DNA of 15,540 bases from an uncultured Burkholderiales bacterium. GTDB lineage: Bacteria > Pseudomonadota > Gammaproteobacteria > Burkholderiales > Burkholderiaceae_C. Below, in pieces: positions 8,338-15,071 of this stretch (positions are counted from its first letter, which is position 1; every line of letters starts with the position of its first letter). The notes under the pieces were generated by a model. The model was not told the DNA's origin. It did not search any database and was given only the letters and a program-made list of their open reading frames with translations. The stretch is taken from assembly GCA_937927685.1 (NCBI GenBank), contig CALBSC010000061.1:1-15540 (forward strand), in the 5' to 3' direction. A program made the position numbers and the translations under genes.

Positions 8338-8338
8338 G

Positions 8339-8419
8339 TCAACAAGTGTCAGGTTGCGCCAAATCACCAGACTGTCCAAGGCCCACTATCTCTACCAGCA
8401 GCATGTCGGACATCGTCAT
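8339..8419 (-). CDS. Possible 26-codon upstream ORF before the acyltransferase gene
   Basis: On the minus strand ATG 8419 opens a short frame encoding 26 residues (begins MTMSDMLLVEIVGLG, ends QPDTC) whose TGA lies one base before the acyltransferase ATG (TGA-C-ATG). Such spacing permits termination-reinitiation, which would explain why the acyltransferase start has no obvious ribosome binding site. No clear ribosome binding site precedes the small frame either, and the peptide matches nothing I recognise. It may be chance. Confidence 0.2.
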   Translation of the reverse strand: MTMSDMLLVEIVGLGQSGDLAQPDTC

Positions 8420-8731
8420 TTTTCGGTAAACGATCTTGCTTTTAGCGACTGCGTGGTTGAAGGCGTCAGGTTGTCACACGCAACTCAGCGTCACAGTCCG
8501 CAGGGGACTCCACCGATTGGCATGTTCGTGTGCAGTGGGTTAAACAAATGTGAGCGGTCTATCTCTGTCTGAGTTCAGTTTACTTCAAGCAGCGCCATGC
8601 ATTGAAGCCGCGAAAATTGGGGCAAAGGGGCCCACATTTCGGGACTCGCCCCTCAGTTCGCTTGTGCTCTTTCTGCTCGACCATGAAACAAAAATTTACA
8701 AGCGGCATCTGATGTTCAATATAGGTCGCCT

Positions 8732-8759
8732 AGTTGATTGAACTTGACTCACATCAACT
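8732..8759. promoter_or_regulatory. Spaced inverted repeat, possible operator
   Basis: AGTTGAT (8732-8738) and ATCAACT (8753-8759) are perfect inverted copies 14 bases apart, enclosing a -35-like TTGACT (8744-8749). The half-site TTGAT resembles an FNR-type half, but the FNR spacing of 4 bases is not met. The position, about 105-133 bases upstream of the lipoprotein gene, suits a regulator binding site. Confidence 0.3.
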
Positions 8760-8824
8760 GCACATCTTTGTTAGAAAAGCCCTAGAAATTTAATCAGATT
8801 TAAAAGTTTTATCTTCTCTTGCCG

Positions 8825-8830
8825 TATAGT
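8825..8830 (+). promoter_or_regulatory. Possible -10 element of the lipoprotein-barrel operon
   Basis: TATAGT matches the -10 consensus at 5 of 6 bases and lies in A+T-rich DNA 34 bases before ATG 8865. No good -35 hexamer is found at 16-18 bases upstream, so if it is a promoter it may need an activator. Confidence 0.25.
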
Positions 8831-8864
8831 TGACCGATTGAAATTTATCGAGAAATTGGTCAAA

Positions 8865-10967
8865 ATGAATAGTAAGTGTTTGATCCCGGTAGCCATGCTG
8901 TTTGGAGCTTTTTTGACGGCATGCGGAGGCGGTGGTGGTTCGTCTAGCACCGCTTTTGTTGACTTGGGCGGCTCCTTTGGCAAAGGCTTGTACAAATATG
9001 CTGATGTGCAGGCTTATGAGGTTGTTGGCGGAACATTGGTCCCGACTGGATCCAAAGTGACAACGGATCAATACGGCGCATATTCGTTACAGTTAAAGGC
9101 AACCTCCAATCCTGTGGTCGTCGAAATGACCACCACATCCGACACGAGGATGTTGGATGAGACAAACAACTTTGCCGAAATGACCCCGAAGGTTGGTACC
9201 AAAATCCGAACGATGGTGGCTGAATTGACCACGTCGATGCCGGAAGTCCATGGTAATTTGTTTACAGAAATGGCGGTTGAAGGTGCCAAAAATGCAGGTG
9301 GATTAACGCCCGCCTCCATAGCTGCCTCAAAGGCTCTGATTCAATCTGCAACGGGTATAGACCCATTCACAATCAAACCAGTTGGCGCCCCTTCGGCAAC
9401 AATGGATAGCAGCCAAGAGAAGTTGATGACCTTGATGACTGCAATGATGGTTGAGGCAAAGGCCCTTGCCGCAGGCTCTGGTGGAAGAACTGCATGCACG
9501 GGTGATTCAACGGGAGTTTCTTGTCTTGTCAATACGCTCAACACAAAAGCCGCACTCACCACAAGTGCAGGAACATTTAGCGTAACTGACGCTTCTGGGC
9601 TAAATACTTATTTAACGGCAACCACCACCGCACTTCGATCCTACAGCCCTGTCGGAGCAGACACCGGCGGTTTTATCGCAAAAATGAAGTCAAGTTCAAC
9701 AGTTGTTGAGGCAAGCATGGCGCCTCCAAATCAGTTGACGATTTCAGCCGCTGATGCCACTAACAGGCAAGGCCTCGATTCCTTTTTGCAAGCCATGCGA
9801 TCCGGCTTCAACTCGGCAGAGAAAGCGATTCGAGATAGAACGAATGCTGCGAATTTGCGAGTGGACCAATTCGTGCTCGAGCACGTCGGTGATGGCATTA
9901 AAGTCCTGGGGGATGCCATGAAAGCCTGCACGAACACGGCAGGAGTTCTGACCTGCACCACTGGCGGGAACAGCATCTTCACAGCCTCCGGGGCCGGTTA
10001 TAGCTTCTCCTATTATGTTGACGCCAGTGGCGCTCAGATTCCATCTCCGGTTTTAAACCAGATGTCGTCCTCAACAGCCAGCGCGTATCAGTATCAAGGT
10101 ACTGTGGCCGCCTCCTCGAACAGTTCAGCGGGAACGGCCAATGCGTCGATCGTCGCGAGCAAAACTCTCGGCTCCAAGAAAATTAGCGATATTACGGTCT
10201 CTTTTAGTGGTGTCGGCATAAAGGAAAACTCCCTGAGTGGATCTGTCTCGTTGAACGACCTGACCGTGAAAGCTTATGACCAAACGGTGGGTTCATCGAA
10301 GTGGGCTCAAATCTCACTCAAGGGTTCAACTTTGTCAGCCACTCGGCCCAGCGTTGGCGGTCTTGGCACACTGACATTGGTGGCTCCATTGGCTTTCACC
10401 ACCTCTGACGGGGATGTAATCAGCGGGAAAATCAACAGCCTGGTGGCCAAAGAAAAAGTTACCAACACGCTCTATGACGGAAGCAAAAGTACCTTCCCCA
10501 TATCAGCGGATCTGAGTCTGGACGTGGCTGTTCAAGAAGGTGCGCTGTTGGGTTTGAGCCTTGTTGCCTCGCAGAATATCGATGCCTACAACCCAGACCT
10601 GCCATCCTCAGTTGACAACCCCGAAAACCGAAGCGTCTTGGCAAGCTTCAAGTTGGCAGATAACGTGTCAGTTGTCCTGACTGGATCAAAGGTCTCAAGC
10701 ACTCCCAACGAGACCAACGTTGCGGTCAAAATCACCTCGAATGGCAATTGGATCAATGTGGCGGGTAAGACCAAACGGACTTCAAGCGCGGTGAACGAAT
10801 CCATTGACGGTAGCTTACAAGTGACCAGCTCTGGGGTTTACACAGCCACCTTGACCAAATCCAATAATGGACAAATTGGGGGGACCATCTCCAAGGCCGG
10901 CCAGCAGATCGGCGTCGTTGAGAACGGTATTATCAAAGTCGCAGGAGTTGAAGTTTCACTTCGCTAA
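8865..10967 (+). CDS. Large lipoprotein of unknown function
   Basis: The 700-residue product begins with a signal peptide ending in lipobox LTAC (17-20), followed by a Gly5-Ser3 tether (residues 21-28), so the mature protein is lipidated at Cys20 and probably sits in the outer membrane. Residues 31-90 look like a carboxypeptidase-regulatory-type beta sandwich (ADVQAYEVVGG ... DQYGAYSLQL). A helix-prone, Met-rich section follows (about 100-350). It contains two short cysteine loops, each C-x8-C (211-220 and 355-364). The rest (about 375-700) is Ser/Thr/Gly-rich with alternating polar and hydrophobic residues, probably all beta. ATG 8865 gives a proper signal peptide; a TTG at 8838 would add nine residues. 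Codon use and base composition are poorer in G+C than the neighbours. I do not recognise the family beyond the anchor. Confidence 0.85.
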   Translation: MNSKCLIPVAMLFGAFLTACGGGGGSSSTAFVDLGGSFGKGLYKYADVQAYEVVGGTLVPTGSKVTTDQYGAYSLQLKATSNPVVVEMTTTSDTRMLDETNNFAEMTPKVGTKIRTMVAELTTSMPEVHGNLFTEMAVEGAKNAGGLTPASIAASKALIQSATGIDPFTIKPVGAPSATMDSSQEKLMTLMTAMMVEAKALAAGSGGRTACTGDSTGVSCLVNTLNTKAALTTSAGTFSVTDASGLNTYLTATTTALRSYSPVGADTGGFIAKMKSSSTVVEASMAPPNQLTISAADATNRQGLDSFLQAMRSGFNSAEKAIRDRTNAANLRVDQFVLEHVGDGIKVLGDAMKACTNTAGVLTCTTGGNSIFTASGAGYSFSYYVDASGAQIPSPVLNQMSSSTASAYQYQGTVAASSNSSAGTANASIVASKTLGSKKISDITVSFSGVGIKENSLSGSVSLNDLTVKAYDQTVGSSKWAQISLKGSTLSATRPSVGGLGTLTLVAPLAFTTSDGDVISGKINSLVAKEKVTNTLYDGSKSTFPISADLSLDVAVQEGALLGLSLVASQNIDAYNPDLPSSVDNPENRSVLASFKLADNVSVVLTGSKVSSTPNETNVAVKITSNGNWINVAGKTKRTSSAVNESIDGSLQVTSSGVYTATLTKSNNGQIGGTISKAGQQIGVVENGIIKVAGVEVSLR

Positions 10968-12056
10968 ATGAAGCTCAAACTTCCCCAAAATGGCCGCCGT
11001 GCGGCCATTTTTTTTATCGCCCTTTGCTGTGGGGCAGGTTACGCCCAGCAAGTCAGTGTCACCCAGGATGTGATGGTCAATCGGGGCTTGCTGGACGACA
11101 GCTATTGGAAAAACCAGCCCTTGCAATCCACCTCGAAACGCGTGGTGGCCTACACAGATATCGGCGCGCGCGCGGAGTGGCCCCTGCTGGGCCAGGCCCT
11201 CATTGTCGAGCGCAAAACCATCAACACCTTGGCATCCAATTCAAACACCTTGACGTTGGCAGCCAAGGATGGCGCTTATGCGTCACAGGTCGGAAACGGC
11301 GCGACCGAGTTACAAGCGCAGACCAAGCGCTACCAATTTGATGCGCTGGGGGTGAAGTTCGCAGGCGCGGCGGGGCAGGACTCCCTGCAGTGGTCCGTCT
11401 CGCCCAAATGGATCCGCTTGCTGGATGTGCGCGAGGGGGACGGGGCGGGCGTCCTGACGAAAGACGACACCACGCTGTCATTGCTCGGGGACTTGCAACG
11501 AACCGGGATGACGTCATACGGGTTTCAGGCGGACCCGGCCACCCCGCGACTTCTGAACGGAGGCGCGGTGGATCTGGGCCTGGCCTGGACATCTGGTGTG
11601 TGGAAGTTCAACCTCCATGCGCAACACCTGTATTCAAAAATCCCCGCGCAATCCTTGTATTTCAGCCATCGCGTTTACAACGTCAACGCAACAACTGCAC
11701 AGGGCATCTCCTACAGCAATGTGCCCTCGCTGAGTGGCACTTACGGCCAACGCGACATGTCGCTATCGCTTCCCCGAATCGTGAAGGCGGACGTGTCTTA
11801 CAAAAGCGGCCTGGCGGGCACGTGGCTCAAAACAGGCATTGTCAGTGTGGATGGTCGGAATGTCCCGTGGCTTGGTTGGATGATCCCCGTAGGCGGTCAC
11901 GAGTTCGAGTTGCGCAATTACGAACTCAACAACACTCAGTTCACTTACCGGACCCCGGCCATCTTAAAAGGACATTTGTCCGGGGAGTTCATGGCGATCC
12001 GTGACACGTCGGGCCACCAGAAATCTCTGGTTGGTGGAATTCGTTTGAGCTTTTGA
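10968..12056 (+). CDS. Predicted outer-membrane beta-barrel protein
   Basis: The 362-residue product has a Sec signal peptide (basic n-region, hydrophobic AAIFFIALCCGAG, cleavage after about Ala26 in GYAQQ) and a mature chain of about 336 residues. It is rich in alternating strands with aromatic belts, for example SLQWSVSPKWIRLLDV and WKFNLHAQHLYS, and ends VGGIRLSF. A C-terminal Phe after alternating hydrophobic residues is the signal read by the BAM complex. Neither cysteine fits a lipobox. ATG 10968 directly abuts the TAA of the lipoprotein gene, and the nearest AGGAG (10943-10947) is 20 bases away, so translation is probably coupled. The exact barrel family is not recognised. The pairing suggests that barrel and lipoprotein work together at the outer membrane. 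Confidence 0.82.
   Translation: MKLKLPQNGRRAAIFFIALCCGAGYAQQVSVTQDVMVNRGLLDDSYWKNQPLQSTSKRVVAYTDIGARAEWPLLGQALIVERKTINTLASNSNTLTLAAKDGAYASQVGNGATELQAQTKRYQFDALGVKFAGAAGQDSLQWSVSPKWIRLLDVREGDGAGVLTKDDTTLSLLGDLQRTGMTSYGFQADPATPRLLNGGAVDLGLAWTSGVWKFNLHAQHLYSKIPAQSLYFSHRVYNVNATTAQGISYSNVPSLSGTYGQRDMSLSLPRIVKADVSYKSGLAGTWLKTGIVSVDGRNVPWLGWMIPVGGHEFELRNYELNNTQFTYRTPAILKGHLSGEFMAIRDTSGHQKSLVGGIRLSF
10987..11015 (+). terminator. Intrinsic terminator inside the start of the barrel gene
   Basis: AAAATGGCCGC (10987-10997) and GCGGCCATTTT (11001-11011) form a perfect 11-bp stem with a 3-base loop (CGT), and the T-run continues to 11015 (8 T in all from 11008). This is a textbook Rho-independent terminator 20 bases after the lipoprotein stop. 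It lies within codons 7-16 of the barrel gene, in its signal-peptide region. It may end part of the transcripts after the first gene, with readthrough governed by ribosomes reinitiating at ATG 10968. Confidence 0.8.
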
Positions 12057-12107
12057 CCACCCTGAGGACAAGCCATTGAGCGTATCGTTGCGGCCGTGGT
12101 CAATGAC

Positions 12108-12128
12108 GTGTAGCACCTCCTGCTACGC
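12108..12128. terminator. Hairpin at the convergent end of barrel gene and moaC
   Basis: GTAGCA (12110-12115) and TGCTAC (12121-12126) form a 6-bp stem with a 5-base loop, extendable by a T-G wobble and one more G-C pair to 12108-12128. It covers the moaC stop codon (12125-12123) and lies 52 bases after the barrel stop. There is no T-run on either strand, so any terminator function, possibly for both strands, is uncertain. Confidence 0.35.
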
Positions 12129-12593
12129 CACCCAACTCCCACTCTTCCCCCCCATCTTCTCCACCAGCCTCACCCCCGTCATCGTCATCCCGCGGTCCAC
12201 CGCCTTGCACATGTCGTAGATGGTGAGCAAGCCCACCTGCACCGCCGTCAGCGCCTCCATCTCCACCCCGGTCTGCCCCACGGTTTCCACGGTGGCGCGG
12301 CAGCACACGGCGTTGCGATCTGCCACCACAGTGAACTCCACCGCCACGCGGGTCAGGGCCAGGGGATGACACAAGGGAATCAGGTCGCTGGTTTTTTTGG
12401 CCGCCTGAATCGCGGCAATGCGCGCGACACCCAGCACATCGCCTTTTTTGGCGTTGCCAGATTCAATCAGCTCGCGCGTGGCCGGCAGCATCTCGATCCA
12501 GCCCTCGGCGGTGGCGCGGCGGTGGGTCGACGCCTTGTCGGCCACGTCCACCATGTGGGCTTGGCCCTGAGCATCAAAGTGGGTGAGGGTCAT
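12123..12593 (-). CDS. moaC: Cyclic pyranopterin monophosphate synthase
   Basis: MoaC converts the 3',8-cyclo-dihydro-GTP made by MoaA into cyclic pyranopterin monophosphate, an early step of molybdenum cofactor synthesis in the cytoplasm. The 156 residues contain all family landmarks: HMVDVADKASTHRRATAEG at the N-terminus, KKGDVLGVARIAAIQAAK (49-66), LIPLCHPL (71-78), GVEMEALTA (109-117), YDMCKAVDRGM (126-136) with the catalytic Asp127 and Lys130, and KSGSW near the end. The length fits the roughly 160-residue family. moaA is not in the window. The gene is divergent from the M48 protease gene with only 45 bases between starts. Confidence 0.97.
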   Translation of the reverse strand: MTLTHFDAQGQAHMVDVADKASTHRRATAEGWIEMLPATRELIESGNAKKGDVLGVARIAAIQAAKKTSDLIPLCHPLALTRVAVEFTVVADRNAVCCRATVETVGQTGVEMEALTAVQVGLLTIYDMCKAVDRGMTMTGVRLVEKMGGKSGSWVA

Positions 12594-12615
12594 CGGGGCA
12601 CTTGCGAACGGTTAG

Positions 12616-12633
12616 TATGATGTTCGAATCATA
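12616..12633. promoter_or_regulatory. Imperfect palindrome in the moaC / M48 control region
   Basis: TATGA (12616-12620) and TCATA (12629-12633) flank the self-complementary TTCGAA (12623-12628), with two extra bases (TG) on the left. TATGAT (12616-12621) is also a 5-of-6 match to the -10 consensus on the plus strand, but no -35 is seen at the right distance. In a 45-base gap serving two divergent genes this may be a shared operator or promoter. Confidence 0.3.
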
Positions 12634-12638
12634 AGGTC

Positions 12639-14255
12639 ATGCCATTGTTCTCGCGTTCGACTCCCCCCGCTCGCCGGTCCCGGCGACGGATCACTGCCCG
12701 GGCGGCCCGCCTGTTGTCCTGGAGCCTGTTGCTGGCGACGGGCAGCCTTCAACTGCCCGCTGACTCCTGGGCCGACACCCCGGCAAGCTCGGTGCCAGCC
12801 GTCTCCGGTCCGGCGCGCCTGCCCAGCCTTGGCGACGGCAGCGAAATATCGCTGGGGGAAGAACGCCGTCTGGGCGACAGCATCATGCGTGAAATCCTGC
12901 GCGACCCGGATGTCATCGACGACCCGGTGCTGGCCGAGTATGTGGAGGGACTGTGGCGGCGACTGAGAGAGGCGGCCAAGCTGCGTGGTGAACTGTCCCC
13001 TGAGCTGGAGGAGCAGTTCGCCTGGGAGATGATGCTCATCCGCGACAAAAGCGTGAACGCCTTTGCCTTGCCCGGGGGCTACATGGGTGTGCACCTGGGC
13101 CTCATCGGGGTGGTCTCCACCCGTGACGAACTGGCCTCGGTGCTGGCGCACGAACTCAGCCACATCACCCAGCGGCACATTGCGCGCATGATCACGCAAC
13201 AGCAGCAACAGTCGCCGCTCATGATCGGCACCATGATCCTGGGCTTGCTGGCCGCCAGCCGCAGTCCGCAGGCAGCGCAGGCCATGGTGGTGGGTGGGCA
13301 GGCGGTGGCCGTGCAGACCCAGCTCAATTTCTCGCGCGACATGGAACGCGAGGCTGACCGCGTCGGCTATGGTGTGGCGACACAGGCCGGGTTCGAGCCC
13401 GCGGGGTTTGTCAGCATGTTCGAGAAGCTGTTGAACGCCTCACGGCTCAACGACAGCGGCGGATACCCCTATCTGCGCAGTCACCCCCTGACCACCGAGC
13501 GGATTGCCGACATGCAAGGTCGCCAGCAACTGCTCCCCGGCAAAGTCGACCCGGGCGCCGTTGATCTGGTGCACAGCCTCGTGTCGGCGCGCGCACGGGT
13601 GCTGTCGCAGCCCAATATAGATGCGTTGCGGTTCTTCAGTCAGGACGCCAACACCCGGCATCCCACTGCAGCGCGCCAGGCCGCAGCACTCTATGCCGGC
13701 GTGTTGGCCGACAGCCGCTTGCGCGACCCCGAGCGCGCCCGGCAACGGCTCCCCGCCTTGAGTGGGCTGACGCAACACGATCCCGCCGCGCGAGAACTGG
13801 TTCAGTTGCTGGCGGCCGAGTTGAGTCTGGCCAGCGGTCAACCGCTGCAAGCCGTGGCACAACTGCAGGCACTGCCGCCTGGGCGCACGGTACACCTGCT
13901 GCTGGCACAGGCGCGCATTGCCACCGGCCTGCCCGATCAGGGCCGTCTGGCAGCCCAGGACATGCAAATGTTTGTAAGCGCCAACAACCGTGACAGGCAA
14001 GCCTGGGACTTGTTGGGTCAGGCTTTGGGTTTACAGGGTGACACCTTGCGGTCATTGCGGGCACAAGCCGAAGCCAGCGCCTTACGCTGGGAATACGTGG
14101 GGGCGCTGGACCGGCTCAAAGCGGCGCAGGACCTGGCGCGTAACCGCGCCCGCAGTGGCACGCTCAGCCGCAGCGATGAGATGGAAGCCTCCATCATCGA
14201 CAGCCGGGCACGTGTTTTTCAGTCAGCGCGACGGGAACAAATGCTCCAGCGCTGA
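12639..14255 (+). CDS. Periplasmic M48 metalloprotease with TPR-like C-terminal part, BepA type
   Basis: BepA-type proteases act in the periplasm as chaperone-proteases in outer-membrane protein and LPS-transport assembly. The 538-residue protein begins with a long basic n-region and a signal peptide cut near residue 45 (SWADTP). The M48 domain covers about 65-300: SVNAFALPGGYMGVHLGL (138-155), the zinc site HELSH at 171-175, EREADRVGYG (236-245) supplying the third ligand, and SHPLTTERIADM with His282 at the place of the BepA regulatory histidine. A Gln-rich stretch (187-191) follows the zinc helix. The C-terminal 230 residues are Ala/Leu/Gln-rich helices like TPR repeats. ATG 12639 has AAGG only 2 bases away, so the exact start is open. 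No cysteines are seen. Its 3' end overlaps the convergent gene by 33 bases. Confidence 0.93.
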   Translation: MPLFSRSTPPARRSRRRITARAARLLSWSLLLATGSLQLPADSWADTPASSVPAVSGPARLPSLGDGSEISLGEERRLGDSIMREILRDPDVIDDPVLAEYVEGLWRRLREAAKLRGELSPELEEQFAWEMMLIRDKSVNAFALPGGYMGVHLGLIGVVSTRDELASVLAHELSHITQRHIARMITQQQQQSPLMIGTMILGLLAASRSPQAAQAMVVGGQAVAVQTQLNFSRDMEREADRVGYGVATQAGFEPAGFVSMFEKLLNASRLNDSGGYPYLRSHPLTTERIADMQGRQQLLPGKVDPGAVDLVHSLVSARARVLSQPNIDALRFFSQDANTRHPTAARQAAALYAGVLADSRLRDPERARQRLPALSGLTQHDPAARELVQLLAAELSLASGQPLQAVAQLQALPPGRTVHLLLAQARIATGLPDQGRLAAQDMQMFVSANNRDRQAWDLLGQALGLQGDTLRSLRAQAEASALRWEYVGALDRLKAAQDLARNRARSGTLSRSDEMEASIIDSRARVFQSARREQMLQR

Positions 14256-14576
14256 GTGAATCACCAGGCCCATCACCGAGTAAATCAATGAGCCCAGCAG
14301 GGCGTGGCCGAAATTGCGGACCTGAAACCCCTCCAGCATGGCCGACGCTGCCCAGAACAAACCGGCGTTGATGACAAAGAAGAACAGGCCCAGGGTGACC
14401 ATCGTCACGGGCAAGGTCAGCACCACCAGGATCGGCCGCACCACCAGATTGAGCAAGCCAATCACCAGCGAGGCCACCAGCGCAGCGCCAAAACCACGCA
14501 CCTCTACCCCGGGATCCAGGTTGGCCAGCGCCAGCAAGGCGGTGGCACTGAGCAACCATTTCAATATCAGCTTCAT
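14223..14576 (-). CDS. Small membrane protein of the phage-holin 4_2 / YvlD type
   Basis: The 117 residues form about four membrane helices: LILKWLLSATALLALANL, AALVASLVIGLLNLVVRPIL, VTMVTLGLFFFVINAGLFWA and GSLIYSVMGLVIHSALEHL. The LNLVVRPILVVLTLPVTMVT segment is the hallmark of the PF04020 family, chromosomal proteins named after phage holins that occur in many bacteria with no phage nearby and whose job is not known. No endolysin or other phage gene lies here, so a lysis role is unlikely. It is convergent with the M48 gene, overlapping it by 33 bases, and divergent from the DUF3717 gene. Confidence 0.88.
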   Translation of the reverse strand: MKLILKWLLSATALLALANLDPGVEVRGFGAALVASLVIGLLNLVVRPILVVLTLPVTMVTLGLFFFVINAGLFWAASAMLEGFQVRNFGHALLGSLIYSVMGLVIHSALEHLFPSR

Positions 14577-14607
14577 GGTGCTTTCAGGATAACACCGCCG
14601 ATGCCGC

Positions 14608-14613
14608 TATGAT
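14608..14613 (+). promoter_or_regulatory. Possible -10 element for the DUF3717 gene
   Basis: TATGAT matches the -10 consensus at 5 of 6 bases, 17 bases before ATG 14631, in the 54-base gap between two divergent genes. No convincing -35 hexamer is found, and the leader would be very short (about 10 bases), so this is tentative. Confidence 0.25.
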
Positions 14614-14630
14614 CCATCCCCCACCTGCCT

Positions 14631-15071
14631 ATGTCTGCCATCCACATCACCGACATCGAAGCCGCCATCAACCATTGGCGTGCCCTGAAGCCGTCCCCGG
14701 ACGGCGTCACGCTCGCGCCCGAGTTGCGTGCGCTGGCCGAGGTGTATGCGCTCATGGTCTATCACCGCGAAAACGAAGCCGCCGAGCAGGGTTTCCCCAA
14801 GAAGGCCTATGCGGCCTGGCTGGCCTGGTACGAGACCACCCAGGACACGCCCTGCATCGCGATTTGCTCGACCAGCCAGGGTGACGCCGAGTGCAAGGGC
14901 TGCGGGCGCAGTTTTGACGAGGTGCAGCGCTGGACCGAGATGAGCCCGGCGGCCAAGCGCGCCACCTGGCGACGCATCACCCTGGTGGGCCAGGCCTGGC
15001 GCTTCAACCGCTACATCGAGCGGTCCAAGGATCAGACCCGGCGCGCGAGTTCCGACGCCTTGCCCACGTAA
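14631..15071 (+). CDS. DUF3717 + DUF1289 domain protein
   Basis: The 146-residue product has two small domains. The N-terminal part (about 1-70, beginning MSAIHITDIEAAINHWRAL) is DUF3717, typical of Burkholderiales. The C-terminal part (about 74-120) is DUF1289, with PCIAICSTSQGDAECKGCGR followed by SFDEVQRWTEMSPAAKRATW. Its four cysteines (C-x3-C then C-x2-C) are probably a small metal site. The function of both domains is unknown. No strong ribosome binding site precedes ATG 14631. The last 40 bases overlap the 3' end of purB on the opposite strand. Confidence 0.88.
   Translation: MSAIHITDIEAAINHWRALKPSPDGVTLAPELRALAEVYALMVYHRENEAAEQGFPKKAYAAWLAWYETTQDTPCIAICSTSQGDAECKGCGRSFDEVQRWTEMSPAAKRATWRRITLVGQAWRFNRYIERSKDQTRRASSDALPT

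Larger units (their letters stand above)
8338..8864. other. Gene-free region between two divergent genes
   Basis: This 527-base stretch separates the acyltransferase (leftward) from the large lipoprotein gene (rightward). No open frame in it has recognisable protein character and no tRNA or IS end is visible. The left part has mixed composition; from about 8680 it becomes A+T-rich, as expected for a promoter region. It holds a possible 26-codon upstream frame on the minus strand (8339-8419), a 7-bp spaced inverted repeat (8732-8759) and a -10-like TATAGT (8825-8830). Confidence 0.6.

Noticed and set aside
8420..8741. Short open frames in the gap before the lipoprotein gene as hidden genes or transposase remnants
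   Set aside because: The translations (for example 8550-8741) show no domain, signal peptide or transposase motif, and no inverted terminal repeats or target-site duplications were seen.
14223..14576. Holin-like protein as evidence of a prophage
   Set aside because: The PF04020-type family is common on chromosomes outside phages, and no endolysin, integrase or structural gene lies nearby.
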